A model generated the notes under the pieces. It had not been told where the DNA came from and ran no database searches. It worked only from the letters and a program-made list of their open reading frames with translations. From an uncultured Lachnospiraceae bacterium (GTDB taxonomy: Bacteria > Bacillota > Clostridia > Lachnospirales > Lachnospiraceae), in the NCBI GenBank assembly GCA_910585965.1, contig CAJUHH010000004.1:1-64000 (forward strand): 64,000 nt of DNA, in the 5' to 3' direction. Positions 22,263 to 30,544 of this stretch are shown piece after piece. The position numbers and the translations under genes were made by a program. Positions within the stretch are counted from its first letter, which is position 1. Every line of letters begins with the position of its first letter.

Positions 22263-23048
22263 ATGAAGATAATAAACAGAGATATAGATAGAGGAAAACC
22301 CTTTGACTGGGGGAGAATATCTTTCGATTATGCGAAATTCCGTGATATTTATCCGCAAGAGTTTTATCAAAGAATCGTTGACCGTAAATTATGTTTAGAC
22401 GGTCAATCTGTCCTTGATATTGGAACAGGAACGGGGGTTCTTCCTAGAAATATGTATCAGTATGGAGCGAAGTGGACGGCTGCGGATATTTCAGAAAACC
22501 AAATTGAACAAGCGAAAATTCTTTCAAAGGGTATGGATATAGATTATCATGTTGTACCGACAGAGGATATAAGCTTTCCAGATAACTCGTTTGATGTAAT
22601 TACAGCATGTCAGTGTTTTTGGTATTTTAACCACGAAACTGTTATGCCTAAGCTTTACCATATGCTTAGACCAGGGGGGAGTATTCTTGTTTTATATATG
22701 GCATGGCTGCCATTTGAGGATAAAATTGCAGGAGCCAGTGAAAAACTGGTATTAAAATATAACCCGAATTGGAGCGGCGCAGGAGAAACGAAGCATCAAA
22801 TAGATATACCAGATTGTTATAAAGAAAAATTTGAGCTTGTATATCATGAAGAATTTACTCTAAAAATACCGTTTATCCGTGAAAGCTGGAATGGAAGAAT
22901 GAAGGCTTGCCGCGGGATCGGAGCATCACTTACCGAGAAAGAGATTTCGATGTGGGAACAAGAGCATATGACGCTTCTTGAACAAATTGCGCCGAATGAA
23001 TTTGATATTTTACATTATGCTGCTATTGCAGAGCTTAAAAAGAGATAG
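22263..23048 (+). CDS. Class I SAM-dependent methyltransferase
   Basis: A 261-residue Methyltransf_11/25-type enzyme. Motif I is VLDIGTGTGVLPRNM at about residues 49-63, followed by the acidic residue of AADISENQIEQA (about 78-89) and VPTEDISFPDNSFDVITACQ around 102-121. The C-terminal half is typical of small-molecule methyltransferases of the UbiE/ArsM-like group. The substrate is unknown. It is translated right after the 127-residue hypothetical gene. The sequence is AT-rich and in accessory context, compatible with lateral transfer. Confidence 0.85.
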   Translation: MKIINRDIDRGKPFDWGRISFDYAKFRDIYPQEFYQRIVDRKLCLDGQSVLDIGTGTGVLPRNMYQYGAKWTAADISENQIEQAKILSKGMDIDYHVVPTEDISFPDNSFDVITACQCFWYFNHETVMPKLYHMLRPGGSILVLYMAWLPFEDKIAGASEKLVLKYNPNWSGAGETKHQIDIPDCYKEKFELVYHEEFTLKIPFIRESWNGRMKACRGIGASLTEKEISMWEQEHMTLLEQIAPNEFDILHYAAIAELKKR

Positions 23049-23284
23049 AATTTATTTGGTGTGGCAGAGTTCCTTGCGGGGGAAGCTGATGGGATGTACG
23101 TTGAATATGATTTTGGAGAGGTTATCTAAATTCTTAAACAGTAAATATTCCTAAATCCGATGTAATAACATTCAATATAGATATTTGCTATTAATCTGCT
23201 TTTGGTTTATATTAAAAAGCGGATTACGCCGGATCATCATAGAGGAAAAAGCACTGATTATAAAAAGAATGGAGGATAAGGAAA
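23049..23284. other. Intergenic stretch
   Basis: No convincing gene. A short GTG-started frame (about 23061-23129, ending EYDFGEVI) looks like a gene remnant. AT-rich sequence before 23285 probably carries the promoter for the DUF3737 gene, which is preceded by GGAGGATAAGGAAA. Confidence 0.4.
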
Positions 23285-24184
23285 ATGACAAGGTCAAACA
23301 TTATCGGAAAGCAATTTGATGAGGAACGGGCGCTGTATCATTTGCAGAACACGGATGTGACGGACTGTATATTCGCAGGCCCGGCGGACGGGGAGTCCGT
23401 GCTCAAGGAGTCTGAGGATGTGGGGCTGAAAAACTGCCGTTTTTCCCTTCGCTATCCCTTGTGGCATGTAAAGGGTTTTGCCATGGCAGAATCTTTTATG
23501 GATGACAAAACCCGCGCAGCAATCTGGTATGCGGAAAATGGCGACATCACAGACTGCGTGCTGGGAGGGATCAAGGCGGTACGGGAGTGCGCGCATATCC
23601 GTCTGGAGCGCTGCCGGGTGGAATCACAGGAATTTGGCTGGAAGTCACAGGATATTACATTGGTTGATACGGATATTGTGTCCGAGTATTTATTCATGGA
23701 CAGTCGGGACGTAAAACTGCGCAGCGTAAAGATGAAGGGAAAGTATTCCTTCCAGTATGTGGAAAATCTTGAGATTGATGGCTGCGAACTGGACACGAAA
23801 GATGCTTTCTGGCACAGCAAAAATGTCACCGTGAAGGACAGTATCGTGAAAGGCGAATATCTGGGGTGGTTTTCTGAGAACCTGACACTGATTAACTGCA
23901 AAATTATCGGGACACAGCCCCTGTGTTACTGTAAAAACCTGAAGCTGGTAAACTGTACCATGGAGGATACGGATCTGTCCTTTGAATACTCGGATGTGGA
24001 AGCGGATGTAAAAGGCCATATCCTTTCTGTGAAAAATCCGCGATCTGGCAGGATTATTGCGGACAGCGTGGGAGAGGTTATCTGCGGCGATGCCGTCATG
24101 GAATGTACGGGAGAGGTCATAGTCCGGGCAGAAATGGGGAAAGAGGCAGGCATAACTGCTGAAAGGAAAAAAGATATTGCTTGA
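23285..24184 (+). CDS. DUF3737 beta-helix protein
   Basis: A 299-residue protein built of repeats such as ITDCVLGGIKAVREC, ITLVDTDIVSEYLF, VKLRSVKMKGKYSF and LTLINCKIIGTQPL, which form a right-handed parallel beta-helix. It matches the DUF3737 family of Firmicutes in length and repeat pattern. The family's function is unknown. It begins at ATG 23285 after GGAGG. It is divergent in context from the following LysR gene, with no operon partner. Higher GC than the preceding accessory genes suggests the return to the core chromosome. Confidence 0.85.
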   Translation: MTRSNIIGKQFDEERALYHLQNTDVTDCIFAGPADGESVLKESEDVGLKNCRFSLRYPLWHVKGFAMAESFMDDKTRAAIWYAENGDITDCVLGGIKAVRECAHIRLERCRVESQEFGWKSQDITLVDTDIVSEYLFMDSRDVKLRSVKMKGKYSFQYVENLEIDGCELDTKDAFWHSKNVTVKDSIVKGEYLGWFSENLTLINCKIIGTQPLCYCKNLKLVNCTMEDTDLSFEYSDVEADVKGHILSVKNPRSGRIIADSVGEVICGDAVMECTGEVIVRAEMGKEAGITAERKKDIA

Positions 24185-24275
24185 GCTTAAGCAGGGGCAG
24201 AAGAAACATGGGCTTATGCTGCTTCAGGAATGGAGGGAACGGCTGGGAGGCGGGGACGTGACAATCACGTTGGCA

Positions 24276-25166
24276 TTACAGCAAAGGCTTCATATATGTT
24301 TCCAGACGGTTTAAAAACAATTTTGCTGCCTTGGAAAAAACCTGATATTTCTTGGTAAAAAGGTATACGTCCGAATAAAATTCCGGGGACAAGGGGCGGA
24401 ATGTCAGGGGGTGGCTGCCTGCGGTGTTGATCAACTCGTCAATGCACAGGGCGTAGCCAATTCCGGCCTCCACCATAAGCCCGGCATTATAGATAAGGTT
24501 GTAGGTGGAAACGACACAGGGGCTGACATGTGCCTCTGAAAAACGAGTTTTCATACGTCCGCTGTTGGAAGTCTGGCTTGGCATGATCAGCGGGAGGCCT
24601 GCCAGTTCTCCAAAAGAGATTTCTTCCATGTTTGCCAGGGGAGAGTCTTTTCGCATAAGGATGCCCCATGCTTCGCGCAGCGGGAGTTTTTGGCAATCGT
24701 AACGGGGAGTGATCTCCGGCGCCAGTAAGAAGCCCATATCCAGAAGCCCCTTATCCAGCCGCTCAATAATGGCATCTGCATTGCTGCTGAAGAAGTGGAA
24801 ACGGATGTCGGGATATTCTTCTTGTATCGACCGAATGATCTGCATGATGGAAAAAGTGGAGCGGTGTTCGCCGCAGCCGATATAGACATCGCCGGAAATG
24901 CTCTGTTCATTTTCACGAAAAGCGCTTTCGGTTTTATCCATCAGGGAAATAATCTCTTGGGCGCGTCCTCTCAGAAATGCGCCGTCTTCCGTCAAGGTGA
25001 CTTTTTTCCTGCCGCGGACAAGAAGCTGTTTGCCCAGAATTTCTTCCAAATCCATCATTTGTTTGGACAGCGTAGGCTGTGAAATATGGAGATATTCAGC
25101 GGCTTTCGTAATGCTCTGTTCTTCAGCGACAGCGAGAAAATACTGTAGCAGACGGGTTTCAATCAT
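24276..25166 (-). CDS. LysR-family transcriptional regulator
   Basis: A 296-residue LysR regulator. The N-terminal helix-turn-helix is AEEQSITKAAEYLHISQPTL (about 12-31), with a linker helix and then the periplasmic-binding-like effector domain (about 90-290; GDVYIGCGEHRSTF, RPLSPEFYSDVYLF). ATG 25166 was chosen because GAAGGAGAATTCCCA precedes it; a longer frame to 25196 lacks a ribosome site. The gene is divergent from the MerR gene, and the neighbours do not reveal its target. Confidence 0.88.
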   Translation of the reverse strand: MIETRLLQYFLAVAEEQSITKAAEYLHISQPTLSKQMMDLEEILGKQLLVRGRKKVTLTEDGAFLRGRAQEIISLMDKTESAFRENEQSISGDVYIGCGEHRSTFSIMQIIRSIQEEYPDIRFHFFSSNADAIIERLDKGLLDMGFLLAPEITPRYDCQKLPLREAWGILMRKDSPLANMEEISFGELAGLPLIMPSQTSNSGRMKTRFSEAHVSPCVVSTYNLIYNAGLMVEAGIGYALCIDELINTAGSHPLTFRPLSPEFYSDVYLFTKKYQVFSKAAKLFLNRLETYMKPLL

Positions 25167-25351
25167 TGGGAATTCTCCTTCTGTTTTAATATTCATATAA
25201 GTTATTTTAATTTATTTTATATAGTTTTTGACTATTTATCAAGAAGAAACAACGAAAAGCGAGGAACTGAGAAAGGGGAAAAAGCAGCTTGCCTGTCTGG
25301 GCTATGGAATTGCAAAAGTGGAAAGCGCCGATAAAAGGATGAAAAACCCCA

Positions 25352-25382
25352 TTGACTTTCCCCTTGCGGTAAAGTTTATACT
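25352..25382 (+). promoter_or_regulatory. MerR-type promoter with 19-bp spacer
   Basis: TTGACT (25352-25357), 19-bp spacer containing a CCCCTTGCGGTAAAG dyad-like core, TATACT (25377-25382). This is the standard target of BmrR/BltR-type MerR regulators and lies 25 bp before the MerR gene. Confidence 0.78.
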
Positions 25383-25406
25383 ATACAACAGCAAGGAGGA
25401 AATTTT

Positions 25407-26237
25407 ATGTTATCTATTGGAGAATTTTCAAGTATATGCAAGGTGTCAACCAAAACGCTTCGCTATTACGCTGAGATAGGTTTGCTGGAACCGGGCGAAG
25501 TTAATCCAGAAAATGGCTACCGTTATTATTCCGTTGAACAGCTTGAAACGATGCTGTTTATCAATCGGTTAAAAGCATATTCCTTTTCTTTGGATGAAAT
25601 TAAGGATATATTGCAGTCAGAAGAAGCAGGGGACGATAACTTATATTTGGCATTTATTCAAAAGAAAAAAGAAATAGAAAAAAAGATGCATAACTTCCAT
25701 CATATTTTAACACAGTTAGAAGACGATATAGCTATGATTCAAGAGGGAAAATCTATTATGTCATATATGGGGGATATTGGCGTTCAGCTGGTAGACGTGC
25801 CGCAGATGCATCTTTTATCTATTAGGAAGAATGTGCGGGCGGATGACTATCCTGCTGCATACAGCGAATGCTATGAAAAACTATTTAAAAGAATAGCGGT
25901 CGATCGTTTGACAATGTGCGGTGCGCCGATGGTGCTTTTTCATAGCGCGGAATTTTCCCCGTCCGGTTTGGATACAGAGTTTGCGATTCCTATAAAAGAA
26001 TATGTTACAGGCGTGCGGGATTTTTGCCCCGGCTTATGTCTGAAAACAGTTGTGAGAGGGGCGTATAGCGAACTTTCATCCGTTTATGCGAAACAAATCG
26101 AGTGGGCTGAAAAAGAGGGATACCAATGTACTAATGCGCTGTTTGAAGTCTATGTGACAGATCCGTCACAGCTTGCAGATGAAAAGGATAATGTCACAGA
26201 GGTATATTATCCCGTAAAAAAAATTATCTCTAAGTAG
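25407..26237 (+). CDS. MerR-family regulator with GyrI-like effector domain
   Basis: A 276-residue BltR/BmrR-type activator. The helix-turn-helix IGEFSSICKVSTKTLRYYAE (about 4-23) and wing ENGYRYYSVEQ are followed by a dimer coiled coil at about 80-115, then a GyrI-like effector-binding domain (about 125-276; VQLVDVPQMHLLSIRKNV, then TEVYYPVKK at the end). Such proteins bind drugs or hydrophobic cations and activate their own operon. ATG 25407 follows AAGGAGG. The serine hydrolase gene is 28 nt downstream and probably belongs to the regulon. Confidence 0.87.
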   Translation: MLSIGEFSSICKVSTKTLRYYAEIGLLEPGEVNPENGYRYYSVEQLETMLFINRLKAYSFSLDEIKDILQSEEAGDDNLYLAFIQKKKEIEKKMHNFHHILTQLEDDIAMIQEGKSIMSYMGDIGVQLVDVPQMHLLSIRKNVRADDYPAAYSECYEKLFKRIAVDRLTMCGAPMVLFHSAEFSPSGLDTEFAIPIKEYVTGVRDFCPGLCLKTVVRGAYSELSSVYAKQIEWAEKEGYQCTNALFEVYVTDPSQLADEKDNVTEVYYPVKKIISK

Positions 26238-26265
26238 TGGCTTGTATGGAAAAAGGAAATAACAT

Positions 26266-27267
26266 ATGAAACAACAGCTCATTAAAATAATGGAAAATAC
26301 AATTCGTAAAGAATATAAAAATATAGCAGGCATGACAATCATGCAAAACGGTAACTTGGTTTATGAAAAATATTTTAACGGCTGCACGGAATCCAGCCGT
26401 ATTCATATTTTTTCGGTGACGAAAAGTATTATTTCGATATTGTGCGGAATCGCGATAGAGAAGGGATACATAGACAGCATAAACCAAAGAGTGTTGGAGT
26501 TTTATCCGGAATACTCTGTCAAAAGAGATGAAAAGACTGTTCGGAAAGTGACAATCCGGGATGTGCTGACGATGACTGTTCCTTATAAATATAAATTTAA
26601 TCTGTACAAGAAATATTTTACGAGTATGGATTGGGTTAAATTTTCGCTTGATCTGTTGGGCGGCAGAGGACATATAGGAGAATTTAGATATGCTCCTGTT
26701 GTCGGGCCGGATATCCTGTCAGGCATTCTTGCGAGGGCAACAGGACGATCCGTATTGGATTTTGCAATGGAAAATCTTTTCGCCCCGTTGGGAATTACCG
26801 TTGAGAAAAATATTATTTTCAATAGCAAAGAAGAACAAATGCTATTTTATAAAGCAACTGATATGAGCGGCTGGGTTGCAGACCCCACAGGAGTCAATAC
26901 GGCGGGCTGGGGACTGACGCTTTCATCGACAGATATGTCTAAAATCGGACAGTTATTTTTGGATGGCGGTATCTGGGACGGCAGGCGTATTGTATCTGAA
27001 AAATGGATTGCTGAAAGCACGACGGAACAGAGCAGATGGAAACAACACAATTTGCCGTATGGATATTTGTGGTGGGTGGATGAGCAGAATAATGGCTATG
27101 CAGCTATGGGAGATGGCGGAAACGTTATTTATATAAATCCGAAGAAAAATATGGTTGTTGCTATTGCTTCTTTTTTTAAACCAAGAGCAAAAGATAGAAT
27201 TGAATTTATTAAAAGATATGTCGAGCCGATTTTTGATTGTGTAAACCTTCAAACTGATGTAAGATGA
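26266..27267 (+). CDS. Class C beta-lactamase-like serine hydrolase
   Basis: A 333-residue member of the beta-lactamase/penicillin-binding-like esterase family. The SxxK motif is SVTK near residue 49, TIRDVLTMTVPYKY follows at about 90, and the GDGGNVIYINP loop near 290 replaces the KTG/HxG box. No signal peptide is visible, so the enzyme is likely cytoplasmic. The substrate is unknown; these proteins are often esterases or D-amino peptidases. It follows a MerR activator gene and is closed by a strong terminator. Confidence 0.85.
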   Translation: MKQQLIKIMENTIRKEYKNIAGMTIMQNGNLVYEKYFNGCTESSRIHIFSVTKSIISILCGIAIEKGYIDSINQRVLEFYPEYSVKRDEKTVRKVTIRDVLTMTVPYKYKFNLYKKYFTSMDWVKFSLDLLGGRGHIGEFRYAPVVGPDILSGILARATGRSVLDFAMENLFAPLGITVEKNIIFNSKEEQMLFYKATDMSGWVADPTGVNTAGWGLTLSSTDMSKIGQLFLDGGIWDGRRIVSEKWIAESTTEQSRWKQHNLPYGYLWWVDEQNNGYAAMGDGGNVIYINPKKNMVVAIASFFKPRAKDRIEFIKRYVEPIFDCVNLQTDVR

Positions 27268-27291
27268 ACCCCCAGTTTGAAGGTTTATTTT
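27243..27291 (+). terminator. Terminator after the serine hydrolase
   Basis: AAACCTTCAAACT (27243-27255) and AGTTTGAAGGTTT (27274-27286) form a perfect 13-bp stem followed by ATTTT. The 5' arm overlaps the end of the coding region. Confidence 0.9.
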
Positions 27292-27359
27292 ATGGATGAA
27301 AAAGGATTCCTCCCCCCAAAAGGTACTCTGGATGAAAATACCAGAATACAGTCACGCCT

Positions 27360-28544
27360 TTATCGTGCATTCATATAAATTTCTACCGCATCATCTACGG
27401 TTAATTTTTTTGCAGAACCTGTATGGTTTCCGCAGGCAGCCATGCATCGGTGGGCCATATCAAGAATTTGACGATTGGATGGCGTAATACCAAGCTCGCG
27501 CATATTTGCAGGCATGCCAATGCTGCGGTAAAATTGCTCCATAGCGCAGATGCCGGCCTCTGCAATTTCCGTGTCGCTTCCCTCCAGTGTTATGCCCATG
27601 ACATTTCTTGCAAAACGGACAAAACGGGGAAGGCAATCTTTATAAACATGTCTTGCCCAACTTGGCCAGATTGCAGAAAGACCAGCACCATGCGTTACAT
27701 CAAACATTCCCCCTATTTCATGTTCAAGCTTATGCGTCATAAAATCACCGCCGTCATTCCCGCATCCAGTCAAATCATTATGCGCCAGGCTTCCTGCCCA
27801 CATAATTTCCGCACGGGCATTATAATTGCCGGGATTGTCGTGCAAAATAATTGCGTTTGTCATAACAGTACGCAATAAAGCCTCGGCAATCGCATCTGTA
27901 ATTTCCAAATTTCCTCCATTGGTAAAATAACGCTCCATGGTATGCATCATAATATCAACACATCCTGACTCTGTCTGGTAATCGGGAAGCGATTTTGTAT
28001 ATTCGGGATTCATAATGGCAATTTTCGGCCGGGCAAGATTATCATCATAAGCGCGTTTTTCACCAGTCTTTTCGTTAGTGATAACACACCCCTTGGAAGT
28101 TTCGCTTCCAGCGGCGGCAATCGTTAGCACGCTCGCTACGGGAAGACATTTTTTTGCAGTTCTTATATGCTGAAACAGTTCCCACACATCATATTCCGGC
28201 TCCGCCAATCCGTATGCTATGGCTTTTGCCGTATCAATAGCGCTTCCGCCCCCGATAGCTAATAAAAAATCTATTTCGTCCGCTTTCCCAATACGAATAC
28301 CTTCGTATACTTTATCCAACCTTGGGTTCGGGACAATGCCTTCAAGCTCCGAAATAGATATGCCCTCTTCTTTCAAAGAATATCTGACCTTATCTAAAAG
28401 CCCAAGGCGGCGTGCGCTGTTTCCCCCATAAACAAGCAATACATGAGATGCCCCCAGTCGTTTGAGTTGCTTTCCCGTTTCCTGTTCCACGTCTTTGCCA
28501 AAAATTACTTCGGTAGGAGAATAATACTTAAAGTTATTTGCCAT
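27360..28544 (-). CDS. Iron-containing alcohol dehydrogenase (butanol dehydrogenase-like)
   Basis: A 394-residue NAD(P)H-dependent group III alcohol dehydrogenase, close to clostridial BdhA/YqhD-type enzymes. The N-terminal Rossmann part has YGGNSARRLGLLDKV and the family signature AIGGGSAIDTAKAIAYG at about 92-108. Metal ligands lie in SGCVDIMMHTMERYF (about 193-207) and in the two His clusters of MTHKLEHEIGG and DVTHGAGLSAI (about 262-285). It reduces aldehydes to alcohols in fermentation. ATG 28544 was chosen near AAAGGA; an ATG two codons upstream is possible. It stands alone. Confidence 0.9.
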   Translation of the reverse strand: MANNFKYYSPTEVIFGKDVEQETGKQLKRLGASHVLLVYGGNSARRLGLLDKVRYSLKEEGISISELEGIVPNPRLDKVYEGIRIGKADEIDFLLAIGGGSAIDTAKAIAYGLAEPEYDVWELFQHIRTAKKCLPVASVLTIAAAGSETSKGCVITNEKTGEKRAYDDNLARPKIAIMNPEYTKSLPDYQTESGCVDIMMHTMERYFTNGGNLEITDAIAEALLRTVMTNAIILHDNPGNYNARAEIMWAGSLAHNDLTGCGNDGGDFMTHKLEHEIGGMFDVTHGAGLSAIWPSWARHVYKDCLPRFVRFARNVMGITLEGSDTEIAEAGICAMEQFYRSIGMPANMRELGITPSNRQILDMAHRCMAACGNHTGSAKKLTVDDAVEIYMNAR

Positions 28545-28550
28545 AATCAT

Positions 28551-28892
28551 TTTCCTTTCTTCTTCGCATGCTGTTCATTTTTATAACAATATTATAATTT
28601 GATTTTTTGCTGAATAATATGATTTTCTGGACTATTTATAGAAGTATACCGCCAATCAGTAATTCATGGCGGGAGTATAAGACGAGCAATGAGATGTTGT
28701 TTCTTGTTATCTTAATTCCGCACTCTTTCTTTTGTTATATTATACCATAAAAATATTGGAAAAACAAGACTGGTAACGTTTTTGGGGCGGTGGTAGTATG
28801 GAAAGAAGTTCTAAAGCTCACGCCAGAGGGCGTTGCACTAAGAACTTCTAAGTTCCATACCGAAAAATGCCGGGGCAACATAAGAGGAGGAG
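28551..28892. other. Intergenic region with a 64-bp stem-loop
   Basis: Separates divergent genes. It contains AT-rich sequence likely to hold the alcohol dehydrogenase promoter (minus strand) and a long inverted repeat at 28797-28860. No gene is supported. Confidence 0.5.
28797..28860. repeat. Inverted repeat / long stem-loop
   Basis: GTATGGAA (28797-28804) with AGAAGTTCT pairs with AGAACTTCT (28841-28849) and TTCCATAC (28853-28860), and an inner ACGCC/GGCGT stem caps it. It lies 33 nt before the DUF6323 start codon and may be a leader structure or a MITE-like insertion. Confidence 0.6.
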
Positions 28893-29432
28893 ATGCTTTT
28901 GGAGAAAAATTGGATGGCTTTATGGCAGAGGCAGAACCAGCTGGGAAAAGTGCTGGAAACAAACCAGGTGACGGAGCGGTTCGGGCTTGTGCTGAGCGAG
29001 CAGGAAGCGGAGATGATCGTAGCAGAGCGGATGAATGCGCTGAAGGAGCATCAGCGGGTAGAGTTCGGCGCAGGAATTATGCCGCAGATTATTTATGAAT
29101 TCTGTGATTCAGATTTTATCGACCAAAGTAATTATGCCGCGACTTTGATCCGGCTGCAGGAAATCTTTTATCTTTATAAGAACGAGATGCAGGATGAGAT
29201 TTCGGATGAGGAACTCCTGCATTTTATGAAGGAACAGTTTGAAGAGATATGTTTCGGGGATTTGGATTACCTGGAAGGGACCTGCCTGAATATTTTTGCC
29301 CAGGCGGTCCGGGCAGGATACGATGGCTATAAGGCTTCGGACGGATATGGGGAATATGGAAAGTTTGACGAAGTGAAAAGATGGGATTATGAATTGTACC
29401 AGGAAACGCTGAGGGAACTTTTTTGGGGGTAG
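28893..29432 (+). CDS. DUF6323 family protein
   Basis: A 179-residue acidic, helical, soluble protein with LSEQEAEMIVAERMNALKEH at about 33-52 and DLDYLEGTCLNIFAQAV near 130, matching the DUF6323 family. Function is unknown. AGGAGGAG lies immediately upstream; a TTG two codons later has slightly better spacing. The following DUF6179 gene abuts this one, and the two families occur together in Lachnospiraceae, so the proteins probably work as a pair. Confidence 0.75.
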   Translation: MLLEKNWMALWQRQNQLGKVLETNQVTERFGLVLSEQEAEMIVAERMNALKEHQRVEFGAGIMPQIIYEFCDSDFIDQSNYAATLIRLQEIFYLYKNEMQDEISDEELLHFMKEQFEEICFGDLDYLEGTCLNIFAQAVRAGYDGYKASDGYGEYGKFDEVKRWDYELYQETLRELFWG

Positions 29433-30275
29433 ATGCTGATGGATTATAAGATGGAAGAACTTGTTTCGGTGGCGGGGAAGCTGGCAGAGAAATATACTTC
29501 TTTTGAAAATACGTCCGTTACTTATGAAAAAGCGGAGCAGCTGATGGGGGCTGTGCTCTATTGTATCCGGGAAGAGGGGATGCCGGGGCGTTATGAAGTT
29601 GCAGGAGGCGGGAGAAAACCGGCGCAGCAGGCTTATGAGGCCGGACTGGCCCAGGTAGGGGAAAAGGTGAAGGCGGCACTGGATCTGTACAACGATTTGC
29701 TGCCGGAATTTGTTTATTATGAGAACCGTTGCTTATACGAAACTTTTGCTAAGGGGCTGCCGGAGTTCTTCCGGCGGTACGATATGAAGTTTGAGCCGCA
29801 AGACACGATAATTACCCTCGATTATCCGGTTCTGAAGGATTTGTCCGATTATACGGGGATTGATAAAATTTATGAATTTATTGTATGCATCCGTTTGGAG
29901 CAGACCTTTTTCAAATGCTTCCCGGAGAGCTATGCGGTCAATGTGTTGAAAAGATACAATAATTTTTATAAAGAAATGATAGACAATATCTGCGGAATCC
30001 TTTTTCTCTCTGTTTTTGGGCATATGCTGATAAGGAAGCCGCTATCCGGGCAGGGATTCGCAGGAGAAGATTATCTGCGAATGGAAGAAGAATTAGCGGG
30101 GCTTGGCAGGGCGGAGCTGGAACAGTGGATGCAGAAGGCGGCAGCGGTGTTTGTGGAGGAAAGCTGCGGGGGAGATAAAAAATTATTGGAGTATTTGGCA
30201 GGTTCCATCACGGATCATGCGGTCCGGATGAAAGAAGCGGCGGGCAGCGGCGCGCTGGGGCGTATTATTTTGTGA
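29433..30275 (+). CDS. DUF6179 family protein
   Basis: A 280-residue helical protein matching DUF6179 in length and composition (LPEFFRRYDMKFEPQDTIIT at about 110-129, then CIRLEQTFFKCFPESYA). No catalytic motif or membrane segment is obvious. It abuts the DUF6323 gene and is followed by a terminator, so the two form a closed two-gene operon. The biological role is unknown to me. Confidence 0.75.
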   Translation: MLMDYKMEELVSVAGKLAEKYTSFENTSVTYEKAEQLMGAVLYCIREEGMPGRYEVAGGGRKPAQQAYEAGLAQVGEKVKAALDLYNDLLPEFVYYENRCLYETFAKGLPEFFRRYDMKFEPQDTIITLDYPVLKDLSDYTGIDKIYEFIVCIRLEQTFFKCFPESYAVNVLKRYNNFYKEMIDNICGILFLSVFGHMLIRKPLSGQGFAGEDYLRMEEELAGLGRAELEQWMQKAAAVFVEESCGGDKKLLEYLAGSITDHAVRMKEAAGSGALGRIIL

Positions 30276-30279
30276 TTGA

Positions 30280-30304
30280 GGCGGCAGAGATGCCGCCTTT
30301 TATT
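30280..30304 (+). terminator. Terminator after DUF6179
   Basis: GGCGGCA-GAGA-TGCCGCC followed by TTTTATT, a canonical rho-independent terminator. Confidence 0.92.
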
Positions 30305-30364
30305 CGCAACGGGCCGACGAAAAATGACAGAATGCGGTGGAAATCTGCCCTTTGAAAAAAAGTA

Positions 30365-30393
30365 TTGTCAATGGAATAAGAACCGTGTATAAT
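30365..30393 (+). promoter_or_regulatory. Promoter of the PilZ-HD-GYP gene
   Basis: TTGTCA (30365-30370), 17-bp spacer, TATAAT (30388-30393), about 150 bp before the start codon. Confidence 0.65.
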
Positions 30394-30544
30394 ACTTCAA
30401 GTGGCAGATGGATCCATCTGTGTTTTTTTTAACCACAAGTAAGTAAATGTTTATTTACAAAACGTGTCATTATTGTGGTGGGTGGATACTTCGGCATTGA
30501 AAAATAGTTTTATCCATAGCGCGGCAGCGGAGGGAGGATGCTGG

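Noticed and set aside
25228..25479. 83-codon frame before the MerR gene
   Set aside because: It runs through the MerR-type promoter and into the MerR gene in another frame; there is no ribosome site.
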